Shown here one piece after another: positions 31,623 through 40,386 of a DNA stretch of 64,000 nucleotides (the first letter of the stretch is position 1; each line of letters begins with the position of its first letter). The notes under the pieces are model-generated. The model made no database searches. It was not told the DNA's origin and saw only the letters and a program-made list of their open reading frames with translations. The stretch lies in NCBI RefSeq assembly GCF_900101765.1, contig NZ_LT627735.1:558001-622000 (forward strand), read 5' to 3'. The DNA comes from Nonlabens sp. Hel1_33_55. GTDB lineage: Bacteria > Bacteroidota > Bacteroidia > Flavobacteriales > Flavobacteriaceae. The translations under genes and the position numbers were made by a program.

Positions 31623-33131
31623 ATGAGATTCTATAGAAAATATAAAAAGCTGTTATGGCTTATAGCAATTGGGTGCTTTTCATCAAGTTGTGGCTCTTAT
31701 TTTTCCCAACCGCTCGATACTCAAAATGCACGAATAGGAGAAACTACTGATGCTACTTATAGATTGAGAAGCTTACCGCCACCTATAGCACCTGCTCACA
31801 TAGGAGTTTATAAATTTGAAGATCAAACGGGACAGTTTAAACAAACGGAAGCTGGATCTACTTTTAGTAACGCAGTGACTCAAGGAGGAACGACAATTCT
31901 GGTGAAAGCGTTAGAAGATACTAACTGGTTTACGATCATTGAAAGAGAAAACCTAGATAATCTTCTTAATGAACGTCAGATCATTAATTCAACACGCAAG
32001 GATTATGCAGTACAGACAAATACACAGCAACAACCGCTGCCGTCATTATTATATGCAGGTATTCTTGTAGAAGGTGGTATTGTTTCTTATGACACTAATG
32101 TACTTACAGGAGGCGCTGGCGCAAGATATTTCGGTGCTGGCGGGTCAAGTAAATATCGCCAGGACAGGGTCACCGTTTACTTGAGAGCAGTGTCTACAAA
32201 AAATGGCGAGATTCTTAAGACTGTATATATATCAAAATCTATATTCTCTCAAGCGGTTGACGCTAGTCTATTTAGATATGTTAATTTCAAACGTTTATTA
32301 GAAGCTGAAACAGGGTTTACTAGAAATGAGCCTGCTCAGCTTGCTGTTAAGGAGGCTATAGAAAAAGCCGTGGAGGCGTTGATAGTGGAAGGTATAGAGG
32401 TTGGATTATGGTTTCCCCAGGGTGGCGAACCTGTAGCCAGCCAAATGATTGAAAACTATAGGAATGAAAAAGAAGTCGCAGAGCGTACTGATGTTTATCA
32501 ACGAGAATTTCTTGATCGTCGCAGCAGATGGAGATTCGATGTAGGTGCTGGTGGTACCTACGCAAATAATGACTTACCTAATCCAGACTATGAATATTCC
32601 ATTACTGGTGGATTGAGGTATAATTTCTCTCCATTTGTAGGGATTTATGGTACAGCAAACAAATACAGAATCAAGAATGCTAACGCACTCAACCGAGAAT
32701 TTGCGAGTACTGATTTCAATCTGGAATATACGGTTTTACCCTATGAAAAATTTAGCCCTACTATCTATGCAGGACCAGGAATCAACTACGCTAGTAATTT
32801 TGAGGAAATTGATTTGAAGTTTCAAGCTGGATTGAGTTTGGAGTATTTGATTTCACCCAGTTTTGGTTTGAAGGTTTATGGAGAATATAATGCAACATTG
32901 TCAGATCAATTAGACTATGTGATTTCTGGTGAACGAGATGATCAGTATTACAAATTTGGAGCAGGTATCAACATATATCTAGGCAATAATCAAGCTAAAG
33001 AAAACTCACCAAAATTTATTAAAAGAAGAGAGGCCAGAGAGCTTAAAAGAATGAACAAGCTAGAATCTCAAGAAACTGTTACTTCAATAGATACGCTTTC
33101 GCGAAAGCGAACTAACCCAATAAATCAATAA
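31623..33131 (+). CDS. csgG: CsgG outer-membrane secretion channel with C-terminal beta-barrel extension
   Basis: Lipoprotein that assembles into the curli export pore. The lipobox is SSSCGSY with Cys23. Residues about 45-275 are the CsgG domain (VYKFEDQTGQFK, NWFTIIERENLDNLLNERQII, GGIVSYDTN, VYLRAVSTKNGEILKTVYISKSI, AVKEAIEKAVEALI). CsgG usually ends near 270 residues, but this protein has 502: the extra part (about 300-455) has alternating strands such as WRFDVGAGGTYANN, GGLRYNFSPFVGIYG and YYKFGAGINIYLG, like an OmpA-type eight-stranded barrel. The C-terminal tail is basic and is partly encoded by a perfect copy of the dispersed palindrome (SRKRT). Confidence 0.93.
   Translation: MRFYRKYKKLLWLIAIGCFSSSCGSYFSQPLDTQNARIGETTDATYRLRSLPPPIAPAHIGVYKFEDQTGQFKQTEAGSTFSNAVTQGGTTILVKALEDTNWFTIIERENLDNLLNERQIINSTRKDYAVQTNTQQQPLPSLLYAGILVEGGIVSYDTNVLTGGAGARYFGAGGSSKYRQDRVTVYLRAVSTKNGEILKTVYISKSIFSQAVDASLFRYVNFKRLLEAETGFTRNEPAQLAVKEAIEKAVEALIVEGIEVGLWFPQGGEPVASQMIENYRNEKEVAERTDVYQREFLDRRSRWRFDVGAGGTYANNDLPNPDYEYSITGGLRYNFSPFVGIYGTANKYRIKNANALNREFASTDFNLEYTVLPYEKFSPTIYAGPGINYASNFEEIDLKFQAGLSLEYLISPSFGLKVYGEYNATLSDQLDYVISGERDDQYYKFGAGINIYLGNNQAKENSPKFIKRREARELKRMNKLESQETVTSIDTLSRKRTNPINQ
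33094..33109. repeat. Dispersed palindrome, copy 9 (3' end of csgG, perfect)
   Basis: Exact CGCTTTCGCGAAAGCG encoding TLSRKR, ending 7 codons before the csgG stop. Confidence 0.95.
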
Positions 33132-33133
33132 TC

Positions 33134-34606
33134 ATGATGAATAGAATTTATTACATACTATTTGGATCTTTCTTGATATTATTAGGATGCACGGAAGAAG
33201 CTATAGATCTAGAAGGAACTGGAACAATAACGGGTACCGTTGTTCAGGATATCACATTTGAAAATTTAGCGAATGTGAAAATATCAACCAACCCTAGTTC
33301 AAATACTGTTTTTACAGATGCTGAGGGAAAATTTACACTAGAAGTAGAAAGTGGCACATATGCCGTAAAAGCGGAAAAGGATGGTTTTTTAGTAGATTTT
33401 GAGTCGGCAGATGTAGAAATTGATGAAGAGACATCAGTGGTTTTTGAACTACAAATTTCTACGGCAAATAATAAACCACCACCATCACCAACGCTTATAA
33501 CGCCTGAAGACGATTCAATTAATGTACCAGTCGATGTGACCTTTGAATGGGAGTCCATGGATGTAGATGGAGATTCTCTTGTATATACTATAGAACTTAG
33601 AAATGCTAATGAAAATACAGTAGAAACTTTTGAGAATTTAGATACCAATGAATTTCAAACTACTCTAGAATTCCAGACTACATATTTCTGGCAAATTACT
33701 GCAGATGATGGTATAAATCCAGCTGTTTTGAGCGGCCTGAATAGTTTCACAACCGTTGATTTCCCTAATAACTCCTATCATTTTGTTAGAAATATGGGTA
33801 ACAACTATGTGATATTCAGTTCTGATGACGATGAGAATGAGGTGCAACTAACTCAATCCAATACCAATAGTTGGAGACCTCGTGTCAATCGAATAGTTGG
33901 AAAAATCGCGTTTCTTAGAAATGTAGGTGCTAATGCTCAGGTATTTACCATGAATTTAGACGGCAGTAATGCGAAACAAATAACTAGTAGCGTACCTGTT
34001 TCTGGATTTAATCTAGATGAGATTGATATTTCATGGTCTGACAATGGTAGTTTTATTTATTATCCTTCTCAAGATAAGCTCTATAGAATAGGAGCAGATG
34101 GTAGCGGGAATACATTAATCTATCAAACTAACGACGGAAATCTAATCACAGAGGTGGATTTCAATAATGGGATAATCGCTGTTAAAACGAACAATCTGGA
34201 TGGTTACAACGTTCGCATATTTACAATTGATGAAAATGGTCAGGAGTTAAGCACAGTTTTGGCGGGCAGACAAGGCGCAGCAGGAGGATTGCAGTTAAGT
34301 ATAGATAATAGACGATTGATTTATTCTCGAGATGTATCTGGATTTGAAAGTAGTAGTTATCGACAATTAGATTCCAGAGTTTTTGTTTTTGACTTCTCAA
34401 GTTCATCAAATACTCAATTTACCACTAATAAACCTGGAGGAACAAATGATTTAGATCCTAGATTTTCCCCAACAGACGCACAAGTGATTTTAACTAATCG
34501 ACCTAATAATTCTAATACTTCAGGAACTGTTCAGGTTTTAAATCCTGAAATAGCTGAACCTAGACAAGGTCTATTTAATAATGCCTTTATGCCAGACTGG
34601 GAATAG
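33134..34606 (+). CDS. Lipoprotein with carboxypeptidase-regulatory-like, FN3-like and TolB-like propeller domains
   Basis: Surface or periplasmic lipoprotein of 490 residues encoded 2 bp after csgG, so it is part of the curli operon. The lipobox is LLGCTEE (Cys near residue 19). Domains in order: a carboxypeptidase D regulatory-like beta-sandwich (about 30-110: GTITGTVVQD, VFTDAEGKFTLEVESGTYAVKA), an FN3-like domain (about 115-205: SPTLITPEDDS, TTYFWQITADDG), then beta-propeller-like repeats (about 215-490) with ITSS/AFLRN, MNLDGSNAKQI and RFSPTDAQVILTNRP typical of TolB. It has no known role in curli assembly; it may bind or organise the fibre at the cell surface. Confidence 0.85.
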   Translation: MMNRIYYILFGSFLILLGCTEEAIDLEGTGTITGTVVQDITFENLANVKISTNPSSNTVFTDAEGKFTLEVESGTYAVKAEKDGFLVDFESADVEIDEETSVVFELQISTANNKPPPSPTLITPEDDSINVPVDVTFEWESMDVDGDSLVYTIELRNANENTVETFENLDTNEFQTTLEFQTTYFWQITADDGINPAVLSGLNSFTTVDFPNNSYHFVRNMGNNYVIFSSDDDENEVQLTQSNTNSWRPRVNRIVGKIAFLRNVGANAQVFTMNLDGSNAKQITSSVPVSGFNLDEIDISWSDNGSFIYYPSQDKLYRIGADGSGNTLIYQTNDGNLITEVDFNNGIIAVKTNNLDGYNVRIFTIDENGQELSTVLAGRQGAAGGLQLSIDNRRLIYSRDVSGFESSSYRQLDSRVFVFDFSSSSNTQFTTNKPGGTNDLDPRFSPTDAQVILTNRPNNSNTSGTVQVLNPEIAEPRQGLFNNAFMPDWE

Positions 34607-34930
34607 CATCCTTTTATCTAAGAAGAGATGCGTAATCTCTTCCTAAGAAATCCGAATCTCTGAGCAAGATTCAATGAATTTCAGATAACCGAATATGATA
34701 CTTACGCGCATCAATATTGTTGTTGCTATTCCCTTACTGGTACAAATAATGAGCCAAGTGTTACTTAAGAGGTTGCACTTGGCTTTATTTTTTTAGTTAC
34801 GTAAAAATGTGTGCTCTAGTTTGCTTATGGATCCATGTTATATCTAAACGATATTTGAAAATACAATAATCCTACTAAGACATTTGGTAATCCTACTTAA
34901 CCGACTAAAGTATAATTGACTTAAAACTAA
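34607..34930. other. Intergenic region between convergent curli operon and beta-helix lipoprotein gene
   Basis: About 324 bp. Apart from the curli operon terminator at 34752-34792 I see no gene, repeat or promoter. Confidence 0.65.
34752..34792 (+). terminator. Terminator of the curli operon
   Basis: AGCCAAGTG (34752-34760) pairs with CACTTGGCT (34776-34784), followed by TTATTTTTTTAG. It is about 145 bp after the last curli-operon stop codon, leaving a long 3' UTR. Confidence 0.8.
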
Positions 34931-36469
34931 TTATTCAATTTCCAAATCAATACTCTCAAAGGCTCCAGCATCTGGGCTGGCGCCTCTTAATGCGCCGCTA
35001 ATATCGATGGTTGTCGCTCTACTAGGTTCAGCGATACTATTAGCACCACTTTCATTATCAATGCGCAACAGATTGCGATCTACGTTTTCAAACAAAGGAT
35101 CTTCATTAAAGATATTTTGAGAATAATTAATAGTGTTTGTGAAGTCGTAGAAAGCATTATCCTCAAAATCATCGAATCGATCATTAAATCGTATCAAGCT
35201 ATTTTCAAAACTAAAATTGAAATCAACTCCATCTACCGCTCCTAATATCAATTCAATATCACGATCACCGTAAATAATACCATTGGTAAAGTTAAACTGA
35301 ATTAGCGCTTCTGTTAGGTCTGTATTCGGGATCGTGTTGCTAACAAATAGGGTAGGATCCTGTCTAAAACCTTTGTCCCAATAATTGGAAATCGTACAAT
35401 TATTAAAATTATAGGTGCCGCCTAATCTTGCTACAAGGGCTGATTGACCAGCGTTGTGAATTATCAAGTTCTCTGCATTGATATTTGCTGTGGAAGCCAG
35501 TAAGCCAACATTTGAGGAATTTAAAATTTTAGAATTGTCAATTTTCAAAGTGGCACCATCAGAATCTGGATTTGAATTATCCATTATAATTCCGATACTC
35601 GCATTCTTGATCGTAGCGTAAGATATTTCATGATTCTTACTTCCATCAGTTAACCAGATTCCAAACCATTGGCCAGTAACATCAGCGAAAGTAGGTTCTA
35701 ATCGGTCGCCTTCAAAAATCACTTCATTTTCCAGTTCTTCTGTGCTGGAAAGAGCTCCGTTAATTTTGACTGTTGACTCATTTGCTGCGATAATTCCACT
35801 TTGACTGTGAAAAAATAAACGAGCGCCAGCTTCAATGGTTAGGGTTTTATCGGCTGGAACAGCTGCAAAGCCATAGATAACATAGGGTTTCTCGTTTGTG
35901 AAGGTTAGCTCATCATCATCCAATAAATATCCCGAGATTCTGATCTCGTTATTTTCTTCATCAGTTCCCAATAAAAGTGTTTCGGTAATCCCGTTTGCAT
36001 CACGTTCTGGAAAAAGCAGGATGGCATCTTTTACCAAAGTTATTAATTGAACATCTTGCTGATTGGCACCGCTATCAAATTCAATAACGTCTTCGTACAA
36101 AAATTCATTTCCGTTTGAAAAGTTTGTAATGTCAACAGTAGTTTCTACAAAAACGTAAAGAGAATCATTAGCAAGCAATTCCACATCTTTGAAAATCTGC
36201 CCTGGAACTCCATCTACGGCAAGTCTATACCTAGATTCATTTCCTAAACCTAAAGCCACTCTTGGAATGACAATATCATCATTGCTTCTATTATAAACTT
36301 TAAAGGTGCGTGTACTACTACCTATATTGCTAAATATGGTATCGAGAAAAACAGTGTCTTGGGAGAAACCTAGGTTACCAGTACTTTGCACAAATTCAAA
36401 ATCATTACGACAAGAAGACAATCCTATGATTAGTGTAGCGATAAGTCCCGTGAGTAAAATCTTTTTCAT
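34931..36469 (-). CDS. Lipoprotein with right-handed beta-helix repeats
   Basis: Surface or periplasmic lipoprotein of 512 residues. The N-terminus has a lipobox, GLSSCRN, with Cys20. Residues about 30-190 look like an immunoglobulin-like sandwich (TVFLDTIFSNIGSSTRTFKVYN), and residues about 190-500 contain parallel beta-helix rungs such as ADKTLTIEAGARLFFHSQSGIIAANESTVKINGALSS, ISYATIKNASIGIIMDN and STANINAENLIIHNAG. No enzyme motif is seen. Its ATG overlaps the stop of the thioesterase gene by 4 bp, so the three genes thioesterase, lipoprotein and glutaminyl cyclase share an operon. Confidence 0.82.
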   Translation of the reverse strand: MKKILLTGLIATLIIGLSSCRNDFEFVQSTGNLGFSQDTVFLDTIFSNIGSSTRTFKVYNRSNDDIVIPRVALGLGNESRYRLAVDGVPGQIFKDVELLANDSLYVFVETTVDITNFSNGNEFLYEDVIEFDSGANQQDVQLITLVKDAILLFPERDANGITETLLLGTDEENNEIRISGYLLDDDELTFTNEKPYVIYGFAAVPADKTLTIEAGARLFFHSQSGIIAANESTVKINGALSSTEELENEVIFEGDRLEPTFADVTGQWFGIWLTDGSKNHEISYATIKNASIGIIMDNSNPDSDGATLKIDNSKILNSSNVGLLASTANINAENLIIHNAGQSALVARLGGTYNFNNCTISNYWDKGFRQDPTLFVSNTIPNTDLTEALIQFNFTNGIIYGDRDIELILGAVDGVDFNFSFENSLIRFNDRFDDFEDNAFYDFTNTINYSQNIFNEDPLFENVDRNLLRIDNESGANSIAEPSRATTIDISGALRGASPDAGAFESIDLEIE

Positions 36470-36897
36470 TCTGCTACTTCAAATAGTTCTCTTAATTCCT
36501 GTGATATGCGTACTGGTTTTCCATTTTTGTCAATAGCACACCAGTCTGATACCGTTTTAGCAAGCAACTCCATCGAGTCTTCTTTATATATTTCTATAAA
36601 ACGTTCATACCTAACGTTTGTTGCTCGGCCTACTTGGGTCTTTATCAATATGTTGTCGTCAAGAATTGCAGATTGTTTATATTCTATACAATGCTTGATC
36701 ATCACCCAATCATATTGATCAAGAATTTCTTGTGGCGCGACAGTAGTCCAGTGTTTCGAAGCCACATCGTTAGCCCATTGCACATAAACAACATTGTTCA
36801 CGTGGTTTAGATCGTCAATTTCATTCGTAGATACTCGGCGGTGCTGCTCAAAAATGGGTAGACTAGAATCCAAATTAGTTCGAGATTTCAATTTCAA
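36466..36897 (-). CDS. Acyl-CoA thioesterase, hot-dog fold (4HBT-like)
   Basis: Cytoplasmic hot-dog fold enzyme of 143 residues that hydrolyses acyl-CoA or similar thioesters. The N-terminal RVSTNEIDDLNHVNNVVYVQWANDVASKH holds the 4HBT active-site Asp/His region (about 21-50); HCIEYKQSAILDDNILIKTQVG and YERFIEIYK complete the hot-dog strands. Substrate unknown. It overlaps the glutaminyl cyclase gene upstream by 23 bp and the lipoprotein gene downstream by 4 bp. Confidence 0.9.
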   Translation of the reverse strand: MKLKSRTNLDSSLPIFEQHRRVSTNEIDDLNHVNNVVYVQWANDVASKHWTTVAPQEILDQYDWVMIKHCIEYKQSAILDDNILIKTQVGRATNVRYERFIEIYKEDSMELLAKTVSDWCAIDKNGKPVRISQELRELFEVAE

Positions 36898-37924
36898 ACA
36901 TTTTTGCCCAGCGTTTCCCGGTCACAAATAAACGGTCTGTTGCCTTATCGTAAGCGATCCCGTTCAGCACATTGTCATCTTTACTCCAGTTAGGAATCTG
37001 ATCTTTCAGATCAGTGAGATTAATAACTCCTTCGAGAGCACCTGTCGATGGATCTAAAGTAAAGATGGCGTTTTCTTGATAGATGTTTGCATAAATTTTA
37101 CCATTCACAAATTCAAGCTCGTTGATTTTATCGAACGTCTTTTTGTTGGAAACAATTTGAATGTATTCCAGTTCCTCAAATGTGACTGGATCAATTTTCC
37201 AAATCTTATCCGTTCCATCACTCTTGTATAAGAACTCTCCATCATTTGCAAGTCCCCAACCTTCTTTGCTCTGATTATATTTGAAAGTCTCTGTCTCATT
37301 GAGATCAAGATCATAGACGTACCCAAAACGACTGCGCCACGTCAATTGGTACAACTTATTATTGAGTATGGTTAATCCTTCTGCAAAAATATCTCTTCCT
37401 AACTCTTCTTTCTTAATCACATCACCCGTTTCTACTTGAGTAATTCTAACATCAGACTCGCCGTATTGTCCCGTACTTTCATAAAGTTGCCCATCGTGAA
37501 ATTCAAGACCTTGAGTATACGCTGCCTCATCGTGAGGATATGTATTTACAATGGAATAAGAATATATTTTTGGCGCTATTGGATTCAGCCTTGTGATACT
37601 AGTGGTCGCCGTGGCAACCTTATTATCTTGATACACCACAGCCTTGTAAGTTAGTTTTCCTAGCGGTTGATTTGTTAGATTTCGCGAAAGCGTGTTTCCT
37701 TCAACATCATCTAATCTACGAGCATTTTGATACCATACGATGCTATCTGCACCCATTGATGCGTCGTCTACCAAAGAAATTTGAACGGTATCCTCATCAT
37801 TCCAGTTTTTTTTATCATTGGTAATTTCCAAGGAGTAATTGGATTTAAATCGATCCAATTCGGTTTTACAACTTGATAATGAGAGTGCTACAAAGGCTAT
37901 TAAAATGGAGTATTTCCAGTTCAT
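36875..37924 (-). CDS. Glutaminyl-peptide cyclotransferase (plant/papaya type), lipoprotein
   Basis: Converts N-terminal glutamine of peptides to pyroglutamate; in this position it should act outside the cytoplasm. I choose the ATG at 37924, which gives a lipobox LSSCKT (Cys19); the frame is open 20 codons further. The enzyme is 349 residues. The catalytic domain (about 110-349) is a beta-propeller with YTQGLEFHDGQLYESTGQYGESDVR, FAEGLTILNNKLYQLTWRS, GWGLANDGEFLYKSDGTDKIW and NELEFVNGKIYANIYQEN, matching the papaya QC family. The N-terminal Ig-like stretch is extra. A decayed copy of the dispersed palindrome encodes SRNL near residue 78. Confidence 0.9.
   Translation of the reverse strand: MNWKYSILIAFVALSLSSCKTELDRFKSNYSLEITNDKKNWNDEDTVQISLVDDASMGADSIVWYQNARRLDDVEGNTLSRNLTNQPLGKLTYKAVVYQDNKVATATTSITRLNPIAPKIYSYSIVNTYPHDEAAYTQGLEFHDGQLYESTGQYGESDVRITQVETGDVIKKEELGRDIFAEGLTILNNKLYQLTWRSRFGYVYDLDLNETETFKYNQSKEGWGLANDGEFLYKSDGTDKIWKIDPVTFEELEYIQIVSNKKTFDKINELEFVNGKIYANIYQENAIFTLDPSTGALEGVINLTDLKDQIPNWSKDDNVLNGIAYDKATDRLFVTGKRWAKMFEIEISN
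37680..37692. repeat. Dispersed palindrome, copy 10 (inside glutaminyl cyclase gene, left arm lost)
   Basis: TTTCGCGAAAGCG with the left arm eroded (preceded by AGA instead of CGC). Confidence 0.7.
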
Positions 37925-37978
37925 CGTGGACTTCTTAAGTTGCCGAAATATAGTGAGAAAAATCATGCTTAAAAACCT

Positions 37979-38008
37979 TTGCACAGCTCAAAGGAGACCT
38001 TATATTTG
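37979..38008 (+). promoter_or_regulatory. Promoter of the SRP RNA
   Basis: TTG at 37979-37981, a 19-bp spacer and TATATTTG at 38001-38008, an exact match to the Bacteroidota consensus. The RNA starts about 5 nt after the TAnnTTTG element. Confidence 0.85.
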
Positions 38009-38012
38009 CACC

Positions 38013-38108
38013 GGGCAAGTCCTACACAACCAGCTCCTGCTGAACTCCTCCAGGGCGGGAACGCAGCAAAGGTAAGCGGTCGTAGCGGTGTGATGTAGGT
38101 AGCTTGCC
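38013..38108 (+). ncRNA. ffs: Signal recognition particle RNA, small bacterial type
   Basis: Small SRP RNA (4.5S type, about 96 nt), which binds Ffh and targets membrane proteins. The 5' GGGCAAG pairs with the 3' CTTGCC, CCTACAC pairs with GTGTGATGTAGG further in, and the domain IV loop reads CCAGGGCGGGAACGCAGCA with AAGGTAAGC on the other side, matching the conserved Ffh-binding region. A T run follows the 3' stem. It sits between the glutaminyl cyclase operon and an SDR gene with its own promoter. Confidence 0.92.
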
Positions 38109-38157
38109 TTTTTTTGTGCCTTATAGTGAAATATAACTATTTGATATTTAAAGGTTT

Positions 38158-38961
38158 ATGAAAAAAGTAGTTTTGATAACAGGTGGTTCATCTGGAATAG
38201 GGAAGTCCGTCGCCATTCATTTACAGGAGTCTGGTTACAAGGTTTACGGTACCAGCAGGAATCCAGATCGCTATCCAGAATTCCCCATCAATTTAGTGCA
38301 GATGAACGTTCAGGACCCAAAATCCATTGAGTCTGCGGTTTCTTTTATTCTCGATAAAGAAAAAACTATTGATATTCTCGTTAACAATGCTGGCGTAGGT
38401 ATCACGGGTCCTATGGAAGAAACTCCTATTGACGAGGTCAAGAATACCATGGAAACCAACTTCTACGGCCCATTGAGGGTTCTTCAAGTAGTATTGCCGG
38501 TCATGAGAAAACAGCGTAGTGGTAGAGTTATCAATATTACAAGTATCGCTGGTTATATGGGATTGCCTTATCGTGGCATATATAGCGCCAGCAAAGGAGC
38601 CTTAGAAATCGCTACGGAAGCGTACCGTATGGAATGCGCGCATCTCAATATTTATTTTAGTAATGTAGCTCCAGGTGACTTTGCAACTAATATTGCGGCA
38701 GGACGTTTCCATGCTCCAGTGGTTAAGGGCAGTGATTATGAGACTGGATATGCCAACACTTTAAAGTTGATTGATGATCACGTAGATGATGGAAGCGACC
38801 CTATTGAGGTTGCAAAAAAGATCAAGGAGATCATCGAGATGAAAAATCCCGGCATTCATTATAAAGTGGGTAGTTTTTTACAAAAATTCTCCATCGTCTT
38901 GAAGAAAATTCTTCCAGAAAAGCAATATGAGAAAATGCTCAAGAAGCATTACGGGCTCTAA
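38158..38961 (+). CDS. Short-chain dehydrogenase/reductase
   Basis: NAD(P)-dependent oxidoreductase of 267 residues, cytoplasmic. The cofactor motif TGGSSGIG is at 8-15, NNAG near 75-78, the catalytic Ser in NITSIAGYMG near 126 and YSASK near 142-146. The QMNVQDP stretch and the first-strand ending Arg (YGTSRNPDR) suggest NADPH use. The C-terminal KVGSFLQKFSIVLKKILPEKQYEKMLKKHYGL resembles the membrane-associated tail of retinol-dehydrogenase-like SDRs. The real substrate is unknown. It starts just downstream of the SRP RNA. Confidence 0.9.
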   Translation: MKKVVLITGGSSGIGKSVAIHLQESGYKVYGTSRNPDRYPEFPINLVQMNVQDPKSIESAVSFILDKEKTIDILVNNAGVGITGPMEETPIDEVKNTMETNFYGPLRVLQVVLPVMRKQRSGRVINITSIAGYMGLPYRGIYSASKGALEIATEAYRMECAHLNIYFSNVAPGDFATNIAAGRFHAPVVKGSDYETGYANTLKLIDDHVDDGSDPIEVAKKIKEIIEMKNPGIHYKVGSFLQKFSIVLKKILPEKQYEKMLKKHYGL

Positions 38962-38999
38962 TTTATTTAAAGTACTTTGTTGTTCTCAAATCCCTTCAT

Positions 39000-40325
39000 T
39001 TGCGTCACTTTTTTATTGTTTTCGTTCTAAGTTTTGCTTGGTTTATTAACGCTCAAGATGTTGGTATTCTGTACGATCAAACTGGAAAACTCACCTTGCC
39101 TCAAATTGAAAACCAATCGTTTAAGCCCATCAGCAGTGGTTACTCAAACGGACTAAATAGAGGAGCCTACTGGTTGAAAATATCACCGTTAGAAGAGGTT
39201 TCTATCTTTCAACTAGAGAATAATCATATCAAACAAATTGAGGCATATACTCGCTCAGAGCAACTAAAACTTGATCGCTTCAATGGATTTACAAGTTTCC
39301 AACTGGATCAAGCCGAACCTACATATATAAAGTTGGGTGTGGATAAGGAAGCCTATTTCCCTTTTTCAATAAAGATTATAGATGATTATAAGCGTTCTGG
39401 TATCGTGAACCATATAGGAATGGGGCTTTTCTATGGTTTTGCCATGGTTTGCCTACTACTTAATCTGGGATTGTTCTATAATTCAAAGGATTTCACTTTT
39501 CTATTTTATTGCCTATTTCTGTTCTTAATTCTTTCTGTAATGGCGCATCGTGATGGAATGGTAGAAATCTTGGGATTACCTGATAACATAAAAGAAATAA
39601 CGGAACCTTTATCTCTTTCTATAGGTGGATTGATGTGTGCCGTTTTCACGGGTAAAAGCATTAAGCTCAAAAAACATTTTCCTGTTTTGGTTTACAGCTA
39701 TTGGGGACTTACAGTTTTAAGTTTGTTCCTTTTGACGATGTACTTTACAACTCAGGATTATTTATATGTCGTGGGTATTTACTTTGTTTGCTTGTACATT
39801 TTTGTGAGCTCATGGATTTCTTCCCTCTTGCTTATTAGATTACAAAGTTTTGCCATCATTTTTTGCTTGGCATATTTTTTCATGATGATTTCTGCTATTC
39901 TCTTTTACCTGGGTCCAGCATTCGACATACAGTTATTTGAAGTGAAACAAGGCTATTTAAAAATAGGTGCACTTCTTGAAATGGTTGTTATCACATCAGC
40001 TATCCTTTATAGACTTAGGATTATGGATCGTCGCCAGAAAAAGATGAGAAAGGAAATGACGGAATATCTTTCACATATTGATTTCTTAAATGAAGAGCTG
40101 GAAAAAAATCAATTGGGTCAAGAAAATGTATTTACAAGATTTGATCTTACCTCTCGTGAAAGTGAGGTTTTGGAATTGATTGCAGCTGGTAAAACGAATA
40201 AAGAAATAGCAGACGCTCTTTTTATCTCTATCAATACCGTAAAATATCACGTAAAGAAAGTTTACGAAAAACTACAGGTTTCAAATCGTAAAGAGGCTTA
40301 TCAAATAGTTCAATCTGCTATCTAA
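39000..40325 (+). CDS. 7TMR-DISM sensor with LuxR-type DNA-binding domain
   Basis: One-component membrane regulator of 441 residues. The start appears to be TTG at 39000; no ATG or GTG lies upstream before the SDR stop, and TTG gives a signal peptide (MRHFFIVFVLSFAWFINAQ). Residues about 20-125 are an extracellular beta-rich 7TMR-DISM-type domain, about 135-340 hold seven transmembrane helices, and 350-375 form a coiled-coil. The C-terminal LuxR helix-turn-helix (about 377-436) includes LTSRESEVLELIAAGKTNKEIADALFIS and NTVKYHVKKVYEKL. No kinase or receiver domain is present. Targets are unknown; the curli operon 5 kb upstream is a possible one. Confidence 0.88.
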   Translation: MRHFFIVFVLSFAWFINAQDVGILYDQTGKLTLPQIENQSFKPISSGYSNGLNRGAYWLKISPLEEVSIFQLENNHIKQIEAYTRSEQLKLDRFNGFTSFQLDQAEPTYIKLGVDKEAYFPFSIKIIDDYKRSGIVNHIGMGLFYGFAMVCLLLNLGLFYNSKDFTFLFYCLFLFLILSVMAHRDGMVEILGLPDNIKEITEPLSLSIGGLMCAVFTGKSIKLKKHFPVLVYSYWGLTVLSLFLLTMYFTTQDYLYVVGIYFVCLYIFVSSWISSLLLIRLQSFAIIFCLAYFFMMISAILFYLGPAFDIQLFEVKQGYLKIGALLEMVVITSAILYRLRIMDRRQKKMRKEMTEYLSHIDFLNEELEKNQLGQENVFTRFDLTSRESEVLELIAAGKTNKEIADALFISINTVKYHVKKVYEKLQVSNRKEAYQIVQSAI

Positions 40326-40386
40326 AAAAGATTTCAAATCTTACTGCAGGTATATTTTTTCCTATAATCCTACCTTATTAAAGTCG

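Noticed and set aside
38041..38100. GC-rich stretch after the glutaminyl cyclase gene as a tRNA
   Set aside because: It has no cloverleaf or CCA end; the conserved Ffh-binding loop shows that it is SRP RNA.
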